From Streptomyces sp. GKU 895 (GTDB lineage Bacteria; Actinomycetota; Actinomycetes; Streptomycetales; Streptomycetaceae): a stretch of 45,423 nucleotides of DNA. The stretch covers positions 1 through 45,423 of the forward strand of contig MWJO01000070.1 in the NCBI GenBank assembly GCA_002027195.1. Reading direction: 5' to 3'. Every line of letters starts with the position of its first letter. Position 1 is the stretch's first letter. A program made the translations under genes and the position numbers. The notes beneath the pieces are model-generated. The model saw only the letters and a program-made list of their open reading frames with translations, did no database searches and was not told the origin of the DNA. Of the stretch, positions 35,283 to 44,253 are shown piece by piece.

Positions 35283-36326
35283 TCAGCCGGCTACTCGTAC
35301 GGCCAGCGCGTCGCCGATCTCCGAGGTGGAGCGGGCAGGCTTGCCGGCGCGCTCGCCGAGGTCGGCCGAGACGGCGTCCTCGATGCGGGCGGCCTCGGTC
35401 TCGTAGCCGAGGTGGCGCAGGAGCAGCGCGACGGACAGGACCGTGGCGGTGGGGTCGGCCTTGCCCTGGCCGGCGATGTCGGGCGCGGAGCCGTGGACCG
35501 GCTCGAACATCGACGGGAACTCGCGGGAGGGGTTGATGTTGCCGCTCGCCGCGACGCCGATGCCGCCGGAGACGGCCGCGGCGAGGTCGGTGATGATGTC
35601 GCCGAAGAGGTTGTCGGTGACGATCACGTCGAACCGGCCCGGGTCGGTGACCAGGTAGATGGTGGCCGCGTCGACGTGGATGTAGTCGGTGGTGACCTCG
35701 GGGAACTCCTCGGCCACCTGGTTGAAGATGTTCGTCCACAGGTGGCCCGCGAAGGACAGCACGTTGTTCTTGTGGACCAGCGTGAGCTTCTTGCGCGGAC
35801 GGGCCTGGGCGCGGGCGAAGGCGTCGCGGACCACGCGCTCGACACCGAAGGCCGTGTTCACGGAGACCTCGGTGGCGACCTCGTGCGGGGTGCCCTTGCG
35901 GATGGTGCCGCCGTTGCCGGTGTACGGGCCCTCGGTGCCCTCGCGGACGACCACGAAGTCGATCGCGGGCTCGCCCTTGAGGGGCGTCTCGACGCCCGGC
36001 AGGAGCTTCGACGGACGCAGGTTGACGTGGTGGTCGAACAGGAAGCGGAGCTTCAGCAGGAAGCCGCGCTCCAGGACGCCGGAGGGGACCGACGGGTCGC
36101 CGATGGCGCCGAGGAGGATCGCGTCGTGCTGCTTGAGCGCCTCCGCGTCGGCGTCGGTGAGGGTCTCACCGGTGGCGTGGTAGCGCCGGGCGCCGAAGTC
36201 GTACTCCTTCGTCTCCAGCTTCACATCCTGCGGAAGGACGGCGGAGAGGACCTTCAGACCTTCGGCCACGACCTCCTGGCCGATGCCGTCACCGGGAATC
36301 ACTGCGAGATTGATGCTGCGAGACAT
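35283..36326 (-). CDS. leuB: 3-isopropylmalate dehydrogenase
   Basis: A 347-residue NAD-dependent dehydrogenase that oxidises and decarboxylates 3-isopropylmalate in leucine synthesis. Motifs include IPGDGIGQEVV at the start, the substrate Arg region (LRFLFDHHVNLRPSK, REGTEGPYTG), KNNVL and the metal Asp region (VTDNLFGDIITDLAA), with cofactor-site HGSAPDIAGQGKADPTA. ATG at 36326 begins MSRSINLAVIPGDG. The gene is intact and monocistronic, ending at a strong hairpin. It may also process 3-methylmalate-type intermediates from the citramalate route, as known for LeuB. Confidence 0.96.
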   Translation of the reverse strand: MSRSINLAVIPGDGIGQEVVAEGLKVLSAVLPQDVKLETKEYDFGARRYHATGETLTDADAEALKQHDAILLGAIGDPSVPSGVLERGFLLKLRFLFDHHVNLRPSKLLPGVETPLKGEPAIDFVVVREGTEGPYTGNGGTIRKGTPHEVATEVSVNTAFGVERVVRDAFARAQARPRKKLTLVHKNNVLSFAGHLWTNIFNQVAEEFPEVTTDYIHVDAATIYLVTDPGRFDVIVTDNLFGDIITDLAAAVSGGIGVAASGNINPSREFPSMFEPVHGSAPDIAGQGKADPTATVLSVALLLRHLGYETEAARIEDAVSADLGERAGKPARSTSEIGDALAVRVAG

Positions 36327-36479
36327 GTCGGCACCCTACTCCTCGTCCCATGGGATGACACGACATGTCCGCGATGCGGACACCCCGGATCACCCCGGGC
36401 TCTGCTGGGCGTCAGCCCTTCGACGGGCGTTCACCCGTACGTAGGGCGGCCGTTGGCCCGCGCTGGGAACTTCACCGTC

Positions 36480-38044
36480 ATGGACCTTCCCGACGTAGGC
36501 ATCCCGCCGCAGCTCGCCCGCCGGATGAGCATGGCGGAGCAGCACGAGTACCTGCGCACGAAGCTGACCCGGCGGCGCACGCTGGTGACGGCGGGCGCGG
36601 TGGCGGGCGGCCTGCTGACCGGTTGCTCCACGGACGGAAACGGTTCACCGGCCCGTACGGCAGCCTCCGCCCCCGCGTCCGCGACCGGCAGGGCGCCCGG
36701 CTCGGCCGTCGTCCCCTTCGGCCGCCATCTCGCCTTCGGCGCCGATCCGAGGACGCAGATGCGGATCTCCTGGCAGGTTCCGGCCGCCGTCCGCAAGCCG
36801 TACGTCCGGATCGCGCCCGCCCCGACGACCTCGGCCGGCGGATCGAGGCCGAGATCCGCGACCTCCACACCCCCGGCGTCACCGGCGTCCGCCCGACCCT
36901 CGACCAGTACTACGTGCACGCGGCCCTGGACGACCTGCTTCCGGGCACGACGTACTACTACGGCGTCGGCCACGACGGCCTCGACCCGGCCGCCCCCGAA
37001 CACCGCTCGACGATCGCCTCCTTCCGCACCGCTCCCACCCGCCCGGAGAAGTTCGTGTTCACGGCCTTCGGCGACCAGGGGGTGAGCAAGGCCGCCGCCG
37101 CCAACGACGACATCGTGCTGAAGCAGAACCCGGCCTTCCATCTGCACGCGGGCGACATCTGCTATGCCGACGTCAACGGCCGCGGCGACAGGGCGGACGG
37201 CTACGACCCGGCGTACTGGGACCTGTTCCTGAAGCAGAACGAGCAGGTCGCGCGGTCCGTGCCGTGGATGGTGACGACCGGGAACCACGACATGGAAGCC
37301 TGGTACTCCCCCGAGGGCTACGGCGGCCAGCTCGCCCGCTGGTCCCTCCCGGACAGCGGCTTCGACGCGCGCACGGCCCCGGGCGCGTACTCCTTCGTGT
37401 ACGGCAACGTCGGCTTCGTGGCGCTGGACGCCAACGACGTGTCGTACGAGATCCCCGCCAACCTCGGCCATACGGGCGGGAAGCAGACGGCCTGGCTCGA
37501 CGACCGGCTCGGGGAGCTGCGCAAGACGGTGGACTTCGTCGTCGTCTTCTTCCACCACTGCGCGTACTCGACCTCGTCGCACGCCTCGGACGGCGGGGTG
37601 CGGGCGCAGTGGCTGCCGCTGTTCGCGAAGCACCAGGTGGACCTGGTGATCAACGGGCACAACCACGTCTACGAGCGGACCGACGCGATCAAGGGCGGCG
37701 AGGTGGGCCGGCGGGTACCGATCGGCGCGTCGACCGATCCGACGCGGGACGGGATCGTGTACGTCACCGCCGGCGGGGGCGGCAAGGACCTGTACGGCTT
37801 CCCGGCGGGCGCGAAGGAGAGCTACGAGGGCCATGTGCGCGACGTCGACTCCGTGGACACCTTCCAGTGGACGAAGTCACGGGCCACGAAGGCGGAGACG
37901 GTGGAGTGGTCGCGGGTGCGCTACCGGGGGTTCTCGCTGCTCAAGGTGGAGGCGGAGAGCGGCAGCACGCCGCGGCTCAGGGTGTCGGCGCTCGCGCAGA
38001 ACGGGGAGCGGATCGACCATTTCGAGGTGCGGCGCGGCGGGTGA
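36480..38044 (+). CDS. Tat-exported purple acid phosphatase-like lipoprotein (one frameshift)
   Basis: A 521-residue exported metallophosphatase after repair. A twin-arginine signal (LTRRRTLVTAGAVAGG) ends in a lipobox LLTGC, so it is likely anchored in the membrane facing out. A fibronectin-like domain (FGADPRTQMRISWQVPA to the DDLLPGTTYYYGVG region) precedes the phosphatase. Metal motifs in order are FGDQG, GDICYAD, GNHD, FFHHC and GHNHVYER, the purple acid phosphatase set. One C is missing near 36816: restoring it gives YVRIAPRPDDLGRRIEAE. ATG at 36480 starts MDLPDVGIPPQLARR; a later ATG at 36525 is possible. Substrate is probably phosphate monoesters. It diverges from leuB over 153 bases. 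Confidence 0.87.
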
Positions 38045-38108
38045 GACCGCGCCGCACCCCGGTGCGGGTGCGGCTCCCGGATCTATGGCGCTCCTTATGC
38101 GGCGGGCC

Positions 38109-38240
38109 TCAGTGGCCGGTCGAGCCGCCGTTGTCACGGCGGTCGAGGGCGCGCTGGAGGGCGGCCGCGGCGTTCTTGCGGTCGGAATCGCTCGTGCGGG
38201 ACGTGTGACGGACTCGACGGCGGACGGTCGTCTCGGCCAT
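38109..38240 (-). CDS. Small basic 43-residue protein
   Basis: A short gene reading MAETTVRRRVRHTSRTSD at the start and ALQRALDRRDNGGSTGH at the end, stop TGA at 38109-38111. GAAGGAG lies 10 bases before the ATG at 38240. Codons are strongly GC3-biased and the protein is very basic with a short amphipathic helix. I remember similar small proteins ending in ALQRALDRRDNGG in other streptomycetes but know no function. It converges with the phosphatase gene and is followed on its own strand by nothing else. The upstream gap (38241-38467) holds a CGCTTGATCGAGCG near-palindrome at 38364 and no clear promoter. Confidence 0.7.
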   Translation of the reverse strand: MAETTVRRRVRHTSRTSDSDRKNAAAALQRALDRRDNGGSTGH

Positions 38241-38467
38241 GAGAAATCGACTCCTTCGAATGCATGAATGCATGGAGGCAACGGGGGTTGCGAGACGCCG
38301 GAAGGGGCGGGGAGCGGTGGGCCGCAGGGGTTGCCTGCACGGGCCCGGCTCACGACCGCCATTCGCTTGATCGAGCGAGACGTTCGGCTTCTACAAAGCT
38401 AAGGGACGAGGCCGTGTCTGTCTCCACAATTACTCGGACTTCCTACTATCTGAGACGGTGGATTGGG

Positions 38468-39364
38468 TCACACGCCGCTGAACTGCGGTTTCACCTGACC
38501 GCGCAACTCCCGCACCAGCGCCCGAACGACGGCGGAGACGGCCAGTTCGGGCGTGGTGACATACCCGACCTGACGGGTGGGGCGGCCGGGACCGAGATCG
38601 GTGATCTCGACGGCGGACGGCACATCGGCGAGGGAGAGCGCGGGCATGATCCCCATCCCGAACCCGCTGCCCACCATCGACAGCACCGCCCCGTCGTCCT
38701 CGGCGTGGACCGTCGCGGTGGGGATCCAGTCCTGGGCCGCCCACCAGGCGCGCGTGTAGGAGGAGCAGTTCTCCAGCCAGTCGACGAGCGGGAGCGAACG
38801 CGGGTCGGGATGCCCGGCCGGGTGCACGAGGGAGTACGGCTCTTCGAGGAGTACGTCGCCGACGAGCTGCGGCGGGATGGGGGAACTGGTCCCGAAGGTG
38901 GCGATCCCGAGGTCGGCCCGCCCTTCGACCACCTCCCCGGCCGTACCCGCACCGACCTCGCGTACGACGGTGACGGTCGGCTCGATCTCGGGGTGGCGGG
39001 CGGTGAGGCGTTCGAGGACGGGCGGGAGGAGGTGGAGGGCCGCGCTGCGGAAGGCGGCGATGCGGAGGGGGCCGCCGACGCTGTCGCTCTCGGCGCGCCG
39101 GGTCTCGCCGACGAGCATGGTCAGCATCCGCAGAATCCGGCGCGCGTGGGCAACGGCCCGTGCCCCGGCGGCCGTCGGCCGGGCCCCGTACCGCCCTCGC
39201 TCGAACAGCACCACGCCCAGCTTGCGCTCGATTCCGCGTACGGCGTGCGAGACGGCGGACTGGGTGGTGCCCAGGCGGCGGGCGGCTGCCGAGAACCCGC
39301 CCTCCTCGGCGACGACGACCAGGGTACGGAGTTCGTGCGGCACGAGATCGACGGTGTCGTTCAT
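38468..39364 (-). CDS. LysR-family transcriptional regulator
   Basis: A 298-residue LysR regulator. The winged helix-turn-helix is at about residues 7-66 (LRTLVVVAEEGGFSAAARRLGTTQSAVSHAVRGIERKLG), followed by a two-lobed effector domain (GPLRIAAFRSAALHLLPPVL). ATG at 39364 gives MNDTVDLVPHELRT, the expected length. It is divergent from the oxidoreductase at 39474 with two overlapping palindromes between them, the usual layout for a LysR protein controlling its neighbour. Effector unknown. Confidence 0.92.
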   Translation of the reverse strand: MNDTVDLVPHELRTLVVVAEEGGFSAAARRLGTTQSAVSHAVRGIERKLGVVLFERGRYGARPTAAGARAVAHARRILRMLTMLVGETRRAESDSVGGPLRIAAFRSAALHLLPPVLERLTARHPEIEPTVTVVREVGAGTAGEVVEGRADLGIATFGTSSPIPPQLVGDVLLEEPYSLVHPAGHPDPRSLPLVDWLENCSSYTRAWWAAQDWIPTATVHAEDDGAVLSMVGSGFGMGIMPALSLADVPSAVEITDLGPGRPTRQVGYVTTPELAVSAVVRALVRELRGQVKPQFSGV

Positions 39365-39390
39365 GGATACGGGGTCCCCCACCTGCTGCT

Positions 39391-39465
39391 ATGAGCCACG
39401 GCTCATGGAAGTGCCTGTTCCATGAACGCAACCCTCTGCTCCCGGCCGGCATTCCTCCCTACGGT
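39391..39465. promoter_or_regulatory. LysR-type operators and leaderless -10 box
   Basis: ATGAGCCACGGCTCAT (39391-39406) is a perfect palindrome with a 2-base centre and fits the T-N11-A rule of LysR sites. CATGGAA (39404-39410) and TTCCATG (39418-39424) form a second, overlapping repeat. TACGGT at 39460-39465 is a -10 box only eight bases before the oxidoreductase ATG, with no good -35 box, which suggests activator-dependent, leaderless transcription. Confidence 0.6.
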
Positions 39466-39473
39466 CGGCTCCC

Positions 39474-40466
39474 ATGACCGACACCGCGATCACCGTGCAC
39501 CAGACCGCCCGCCCGACGGGATTTCCGACCCCGGACCACTTCCGCTTCGCGGAGTCACCGGTGCCCGAGCCCACCCCCGGCACGGCGCTGGTGGAGAACC
39601 TCTACTGGTCGGTCGACCCCTACCACCGCGAAATGATGGACGGGGACTTCGAGTTGAACGCCCCGCTGGAGGGCCGCACGCTGGGCCGTGTGATCGCGTC
39701 CCGCACGCCCGAGCTGCCGGAGGGCGCGATCGTCTTCCACCGCCGGGGCTGGCGCACGCACGCGCTGGTGACCCCGGAGGAGGTCAGACGCCTGCCCCAC
39801 CACGAAGGCGTCCCTCTCTCCGCGTACTTGAGCGTCCTCGGCGGCACCGGCCTCACCGCGTACGTCGGCCTGACCCGTGTCGCCCGGCTCCGCGAGGGCG
39901 ACGACGTGTTCGTCTCGGCGGCAGCGGGCGGCGTCGGCACGGCGACGGGCCGCTTCGCACGTCTCCTGGGCGCGGGCCGGCTGATCGGCAGCGCGGGCTC
40001 GCCCGCCAAGGTCCGGCACCTGACGGAACAGGTCGGCTACGACACGGCGTTCGACTACCACGAGGCCCCGGTGCGGGACCTGTTGGCGAAGGCGGCCCCG
40101 GACGGCGTCGACGTCTTCGTGGACAACGTGGGCGGCGATCACCTGGCCGCGGGGATCGGCGCCCTCCGGGAACACGGCCGCGTGATCCGGATCGGCACGG
40201 TCGGCCAGTACAACACCCCGGGCCGCACCGAGGCCCACTTCAACCACGCGGACGTGGTCGAGAAGAGCCTGCGCATCGAGGGCTTCCTGGTGAGCAACTA
40301 CCGTCACGTACAACAGGAGTTGGAGGAGTTCGCCGTCCCGCACCTCCAGCGCGGCACGCTCGCCCTCGACGAGACGGTGGTCGACGGCTTCGAACGGATC
40401 GTGGAGGCGTTCCTGCTGATGCTGCGGGGCGGGAACACGGGGAAGATCCTGGTGCGGGCGACCTAA
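39474..40466 (+). CDS. Zinc-independent NADP-dependent oxidoreductase (MDR, alkenal/curcumin reductase-like)
   Basis: A 330-residue medium-chain reductase of the zinc-free enal/enone reductase type. The Rossmann glycine motif is AAAGGVGTATGRFARLLGA, followed by the AGSPAKVRHL phosphate-binding loop. SVDPYHREMM near residue 46 and VGQYNTPGR are typical of curA/PTGR-like reductases that reduce double bonds of unsaturated aldehydes or ketones with NADPH. No zinc-ligand Cys set is present. The ATG at 39474 has no Shine-Dalgarno but a -10 box eight bases before it, so the mRNA is probably leaderless. It is likely controlled by the divergent LysR. Confidence 0.9.
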   Translation: MTDTAITVHQTARPTGFPTPDHFRFAESPVPEPTPGTALVENLYWSVDPYHREMMDGDFELNAPLEGRTLGRVIASRTPELPEGAIVFHRRGWRTHALVTPEEVRRLPHHEGVPLSAYLSVLGGTGLTAYVGLTRVARLREGDDVFVSAAAGGVGTATGRFARLLGAGRLIGSAGSPAKVRHLTEQVGYDTAFDYHEAPVRDLLAKAAPDGVDVFVDNVGGDHLAAGIGALREHGRVIRIGTVGQYNTPGRTEAHFNHADVVEKSLRIEGFLVSNYRHVQQELEEFAVPHLQRGTLALDETVVDGFERIVEAFLLMLRGGNTGKILVRAT

Positions 40467-40511
40467 CCACTCAAAGATGCTTGACCGGTACGGCGACCCA
40501 TGATGGACTGA

Positions 40512-40543
40512 TCTAACTACCAAATATGAACTAAGAGGTTAGA
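40512..40543. promoter_or_regulatory. AT-rich inverted repeat before the alpha/beta hydrolase
   Basis: TCTAAC (40512-40517) and GTTAGA (40538-40543) flank an AT-rich centre that includes ATATGA, ending five bases before the start codon. An operator overlapping the promoter is the simplest reading. A GAGG ribosome site lies within the right side. Confidence 0.4.
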
Positions 40544-40547
40544 CGCC

Positions 40548-41425
40548 ATGGTCACCGCCCACCGCACCACCACCGTCCGCGGCCTCGACATCCACTACCG
40601 CGAGGCCGGGCCCGCCGACGCCCCGGTTCTCCTGCTGCTCCACGGCTTCCCCACCAGTTCGCATATGTTCCGCGAGCTGATCCCCCGCCTCGCCGACCGG
40701 TACCGCCTCATCGCCCCCGACCACATCGGCTTCGGCCGCTCGGCGGCACCGGACGCCGGCGAATTCCCCTACACCTTCGCCGAACTCGCCGCCATCACGG
40801 GCGAGTTCACCGAGCAGCTCGGCATCGAGCGGTACGCCCTCTACATCCAGGACTACGGCGCCCCGATCGGCCTGCGGCTCGCCTCGCCCACCCCGAGCGC
40901 GTCACGGCGATCATCACCCAGAACGGCAACGCCTACGAGGAGGGGCTCGGGAAGGAGGCCTGGGCGCCGGTGCTCGCGCTGATCGCGGAGCGGACGCCGC
41001 AGACGGAGGCGCCGGTGCGCGAGATCAGCTCACCGGAGGGCATCAAGTGGCAGTACCTGCACGGGGTACCGGAGGAGTACCGGGCACTCGTCGCACCGGA
41101 GGCGTACGAGCACGACGCGGCGTTGATGGCGCGCCCCGGCCAGCCGGAGATCCAGCTGGACCTCATCGCCGACTACGGCTCCAATTTCGCCCTCTACCCG
41201 GCCTTCCACGAGTACTTCCGCACCAGCCAGGTCCCGCTCCTCGCCACCTGGGGCGCCCACGACGAGATCTTCGTCCCGGCCGGGGCGCTGGCCTTCCAGC
41301 GCGATCTCCCGAAGGCCGAGATCCACCTGCTCCCCACGGGCCACTTCGCCCTGGAGACCCACGCGGCCCAGATCGCGGACCTCGTGCGGGGTTTCCTGGA
41401 CCGGCACCTGCCGGCCGGAGGATGA
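40548..41425 (+). CDS. Alpha/beta hydrolase, epoxide hydrolase/haloalkane dehalogenase-like (one frameshift)
   Basis: A 292-residue hydrolase after repair. LLHGFPTSSHMF gives the oxyanion HGFP motif. The nucleophile elbow is IQDYGAPIG, so the nucleophile is Asp rather than Ser, placing it with epoxide hydrolases and dehalogenases. The acid is Asp in WGAHDEIFVP and the base His in PTGHFALETH. One G is missing near 40886: restoring it turns LASPTPSASR into LASAHPERVTAIITQNG and keeps the frame to 41425. The start at 40548 follows AGAGG. The stop codon lies inside the terminator stem. Substrate unknown. Confidence 0.87.
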
Positions 41426-41462
41426 CCGAAGGGGCCGGACAACGCTCCGGCCCCTTCGGTCA
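41423..41462. terminator. Bidirectional terminator between convergent genes
   Basis: A perfect 17-base stem, TGACCGAAGGGGCCGGA (41423-41439) with TCCGGCCCCTTCGGTCA (41446-41462), encloses a 6-base loop. The hydrolase stop TGA is the first three bases of the stem. pruA ends 12 bases beyond on the other strand. Confidence 0.88.
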
Positions 41463-41474
41463 TGTGACCTGACG

Positions 41475-43106
41475 TCAGCCCATGTGCGGGTACGTGTAGT
41501 CGGTCGGCGGGACCAGCGTCTCCTTGATGGCGCGGGTCAGGGTCCAGCGCATCAGGTTCTGCGGGGCGCCCGCCTTGTCGTTGGTGCCGGAGGCGCGGCC
41601 GCCGCCGAAGGGCTGCTGGCCGACGACGGCGCCGGTGGACTTGTCGTTGATGTAGAAGTTGCCGGCCGCGTAGCGCAGCTTCTCCATCGTGTACGCCGCC
41701 GCCGCGCGGTCGGACGAGATCACCGAGCCGGTGAGGGCGTAGTCGGACGCCGACTCCATCTGGGTCAGCATCTCGTCGTACTGGTCGTCCTCGTAGACGT
41801 ACACGGCGAGGAACGGGCCGAAGTACTCGGTCGTGAAGACCTCGTTCTCCGGGTCGGTGCACTCGACGACGGTCGGGCGGACGAAGTAGCCGACGGAGTC
41901 GTCGTACGAACCGCCCGCGACGATCGTGCAGGTGGGGTCGGACTTGGCGCGGTCGATGGCCGCCTTGTTCTTGGCGAACGCGCGCTCGTCGATGACCGCG
42001 CCGATGAAGTTCGACAGGTCGGTGACGTCACCCATGGTCAGGTAGTCGACCTCGGCCGCGAACTCCTCCTTGAAGCCGGAGTTCCAGATCGACGCCGGGA
42101 TGTAGGCGCGGGAGGTGGCGCTGCACTTCTGGCCCTGGTACTCGAAGGCACCGCGGGTCAGGGCGGTCTTGAGGATCGCCTTGTCGGCGCTCGGGTGGGC
42201 GACGACGAAGTCCTTGCCGCCGGTCTCGCCGACCAGCCGCGGGTAGGAGCGGTACTTCTCGATGTTGTTGCCGACCGTCTTCCACAGGTACTGGAAGGTC
42301 TTGGTGGAGCCGGTGAAGTGGATGCCGGCGAGATCCCGGTGCTCCAGGGCGACCTTGGAGACCTCGATGCCGTCGCCGGTGACCAGGTTGATGACGCCCT
42401 TGGGCAGGCCCGCCTCCTCCAGGAGCTGCATGAGCAGCACGGCGGCGTGGGTCTGGGTCGGGGACGGCTTCCAGACCACCACGTTGCCCATCAGCGCGGG
42501 CGCGGTGGGCAGGTTGCCCGCGATGGCCGTGAAGTTGAACGGCGTGATCGCGTAGACGAAGCCTTCGAGCGGGCGGTGGTCGAGGCGGTTCCAGACGCCC
42601 GGGGAGTTCGCCGGCGGCTGCTCGGCCAGCAGGTCGCGGGCGTACTTGACGTTGAAGCGCCAGAAGTCGACCAGCTCACAGGGGGTGTCGATCTCGGCCT
42701 GCTGGGCGGTCTTGGACTGACCGAGCATCGTCGAAGCGGCCAGCGTCTCGCGCCAGGGGCCGGCCAGCAGCTCGGCCGCGCGCAGGATGATCGCGGCACG
42801 GTCGTCGAAGGACATCGCGCGCCAGGCGGGCGCGGCGGCGAGGGCCGCGTCGATGGCGTCCTGGGCGTCCTGCTGGGTGGCGTTGGCGTAGGTGCCGAGG
42901 CGGGCCTTGTGGTTGTGCGGCTGCACGACGTCGAAGCGCTCACCGCCGCCCATCCGCTTCTCGCCGCCGATGGTCATCGGCAGGTCGATGGGGTTCTCGG
43001 CCAGCTCCTTGAGCTTGGCCTCCAGGCGGGCACGCTCGGGCGAGCCGGGGGCGTAGCCGTGCACCGGCTCGTTGACGGGGGTGGGGACCTGGGTCACAGC
43101 GTCCAT
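41475..43106 (-). CDS. pruA: Delta-1-pyrroline-5-carboxylate dehydrogenase
   Basis: A 543-residue aldehyde dehydrogenase converting glutamate semialdehyde to glutamate with NAD, the second step of proline use. The general base Glu is in LVGETGGKDFVVAHPS, the catalytic Cys in YQGQKCSATSRAY, and NFYINDKSTGAVVGQQPFGG is the family signature of group 1 P5C dehydrogenases. ATG at 43106 begins MDAVTQVPTPVNEPVHGY. It starts 39 bases after putB on the same strand, so the two form an operon with putB first. The gene is intact. Confidence 0.96.
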   Translation of the reverse strand: MDAVTQVPTPVNEPVHGYAPGSPERARLEAKLKELAENPIDLPMTIGGEKRMGGGERFDVVQPHNHKARLGTYANATQQDAQDAIDAALAAAPAWRAMSFDDRAAIILRAAELLAGPWRETLAASTMLGQSKTAQQAEIDTPCELVDFWRFNVKYARDLLAEQPPANSPGVWNRLDHRPLEGFVYAITPFNFTAIAGNLPTAPALMGNVVVWKPSPTQTHAAVLLMQLLEEAGLPKGVINLVTGDGIEVSKVALEHRDLAGIHFTGSTKTFQYLWKTVGNNIEKYRSYPRLVGETGGKDFVVAHPSADKAILKTALTRGAFEYQGQKCSATSRAYIPASIWNSGFKEEFAAEVDYLTMGDVTDLSNFIGAVIDERAFAKNKAAIDRAKSDPTCTIVAGGSYDDSVGYFVRPTVVECTDPENEVFTTEYFGPFLAVYVYEDDQYDEMLTQMESASDYALTGSVISSDRAAAAYTMEKLRYAAGNFYINDKSTGAVVGQQPFGGGRASGTNDKAGAPQNLMRWTLTRAIKETLVPPTDYTYPHMG

Positions 43107-43145
43107 GAGATCCGTAACTCCTTGAACTTGAGCGGGTGGTGGGGC

Positions 43146-44072
43146 TCAGCCCTTGCTGACCATCGAACGGAGGAAGAAGCGCAGGTTCGCCGGCTTCTCC
43201 GCCAGCCTCCGCATGAAGTAGCCGTACCAGTCGGTGCCGTACGCGGTGTAGACGCGCATGCGGTGGCCCTCGGCGGCGAGGCGCAGGTGCTCGTCGCCGC
43301 GGATGCCGTACAGCATCTGGAACTCGTACTCGTCGAGCTTGCGGCCGGCCTTGCGGGCGAGTTCCTGGGCGATGGAGATCAGGCGCGGGTCGTGGGAGCC
43401 GATCATCGGGTATCCCTCGCCCTCCATCAGGGTCTTGAGGATGCGGACGTACGCCTTGTCGATCTCGTGCTTCTGCTGGTAGGCGACCTCGGCGGGCTCC
43501 TTGTAGGCGCCCTTCACGAGCCGGACGCGGCTGCCGGCCTCGGCGAGGCGGCGGGCGTCGGCCTCGGTGCGGAAGAGGTAGGCCTGGATGACGCAGCCGG
43601 TCTGCGGGAAGTCCTTCCGCAGCTCCTCGTGGATGGCGAACATCGAGTCGAGGGTGGTGTGGTCCTCGGCGTCGAGGGTCACGGTCGTCCCGATGGCGGC
43701 GGCGGCCTCGACGACGGGACGGACGTTGGCGAGCGCCAGCTCGTGCCCGCCGTCCAGCGCCTGCCCGAACATCGACAGCTTCACGGACATCTCGACCCGC
43801 TCGCCGAGCCCGAGGTCGCGCAGCCGGTCGACCAGCGCGAGGTAGGCGTCGCGGGCCGCGTAGGCCTGCTCGGGGGTGGTGATGTCCTCGCCGACGACGT
43901 CCATCGTCAGCTCGAGGCCCTGGTCGGTGAGGCTCTCGATGATCGGTACGACGTCGTCGACGGTCTCGCCGGGGATGAAGCGGTCGACGACCTGCTTGGT
44001 CACCGGCATCGCCGAAATCAGACGTCGCATCCTGTCGCTGCGCGACGCGGCGAGAATCACGGGACCCAGCAC
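43146..44072 (-). CDS. putB: Proline dehydrogenase (monofunctional)
   Basis: A 308-residue FAD-dependent enzyme oxidising proline to pyrroline-5-carboxylate at the membrane or in association with it. Typical motifs are SVKLSMFGQAL, TLDAEDHTTLDS, RLVKGAYKEPAEVAYQ, GSHDPRLI, QMLYGIRGDEH and YGTDWYGYFMRRLAEKPAN, forming the FAD/proline barrel. GTG at 44072 is chosen because GGAGG stands seven bases upstream; the longer frame is not supported. First gene of putB-pruA, divergent from the PucR-type regulator, whose palindromic gap probably controls it. Confidence 0.95.
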   Translation of the reverse strand: MLGPVILAASRSDRMRRLISAMPVTKQVVDRFIPGETVDDVVPIIESLTDQGLELTMDVVGEDITTPEQAYAARDAYLALVDRLRDLGLGERVEMSVKLSMFGQALDGGHELALANVRPVVEAAAAIGTTVTLDAEDHTTLDSMFAIHEELRKDFPQTGCVIQAYLFRTEADARRLAEAGSRVRLVKGAYKEPAEVAYQQKHEIDKAYVRILKTLMEGEGYPMIGSHDPRLISIAQELARKAGRKLDEYEFQMLYGIRGDEHLRLAAEGHRMRVYTAYGTDWYGYFMRRLAEKPANLRFFLRSMVSKG

Positions 44073-44176
44073 GGGGCACCTCCACAAACCAGCAGGAACA
44101 CGCCGCAGTCCCGCAACTCGGGTACGGCACGGAGAACCACCGTGAAACCTAAGGATCCCTCCGATCGTCGACCATC

Positions 44177-44186
44177 GACAGCTGTC
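44177..44186. promoter_or_regulatory. Perfect palindrome in the putB/regulator divergent gap
   Basis: GACAGCTGTC is a perfect 10-base palindrome midway in the gap between putB (44072) and the regulator start (44254). It is a candidate operator for proline-responsive control. Confidence 0.35.
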
Positions 44187-44253
44187 ACGCATCCGTGCCG
44201 CAGATCTCAGACAGATGTATGAAGGGGCTGCGATCGTGCGGGAGAATGCGGGA

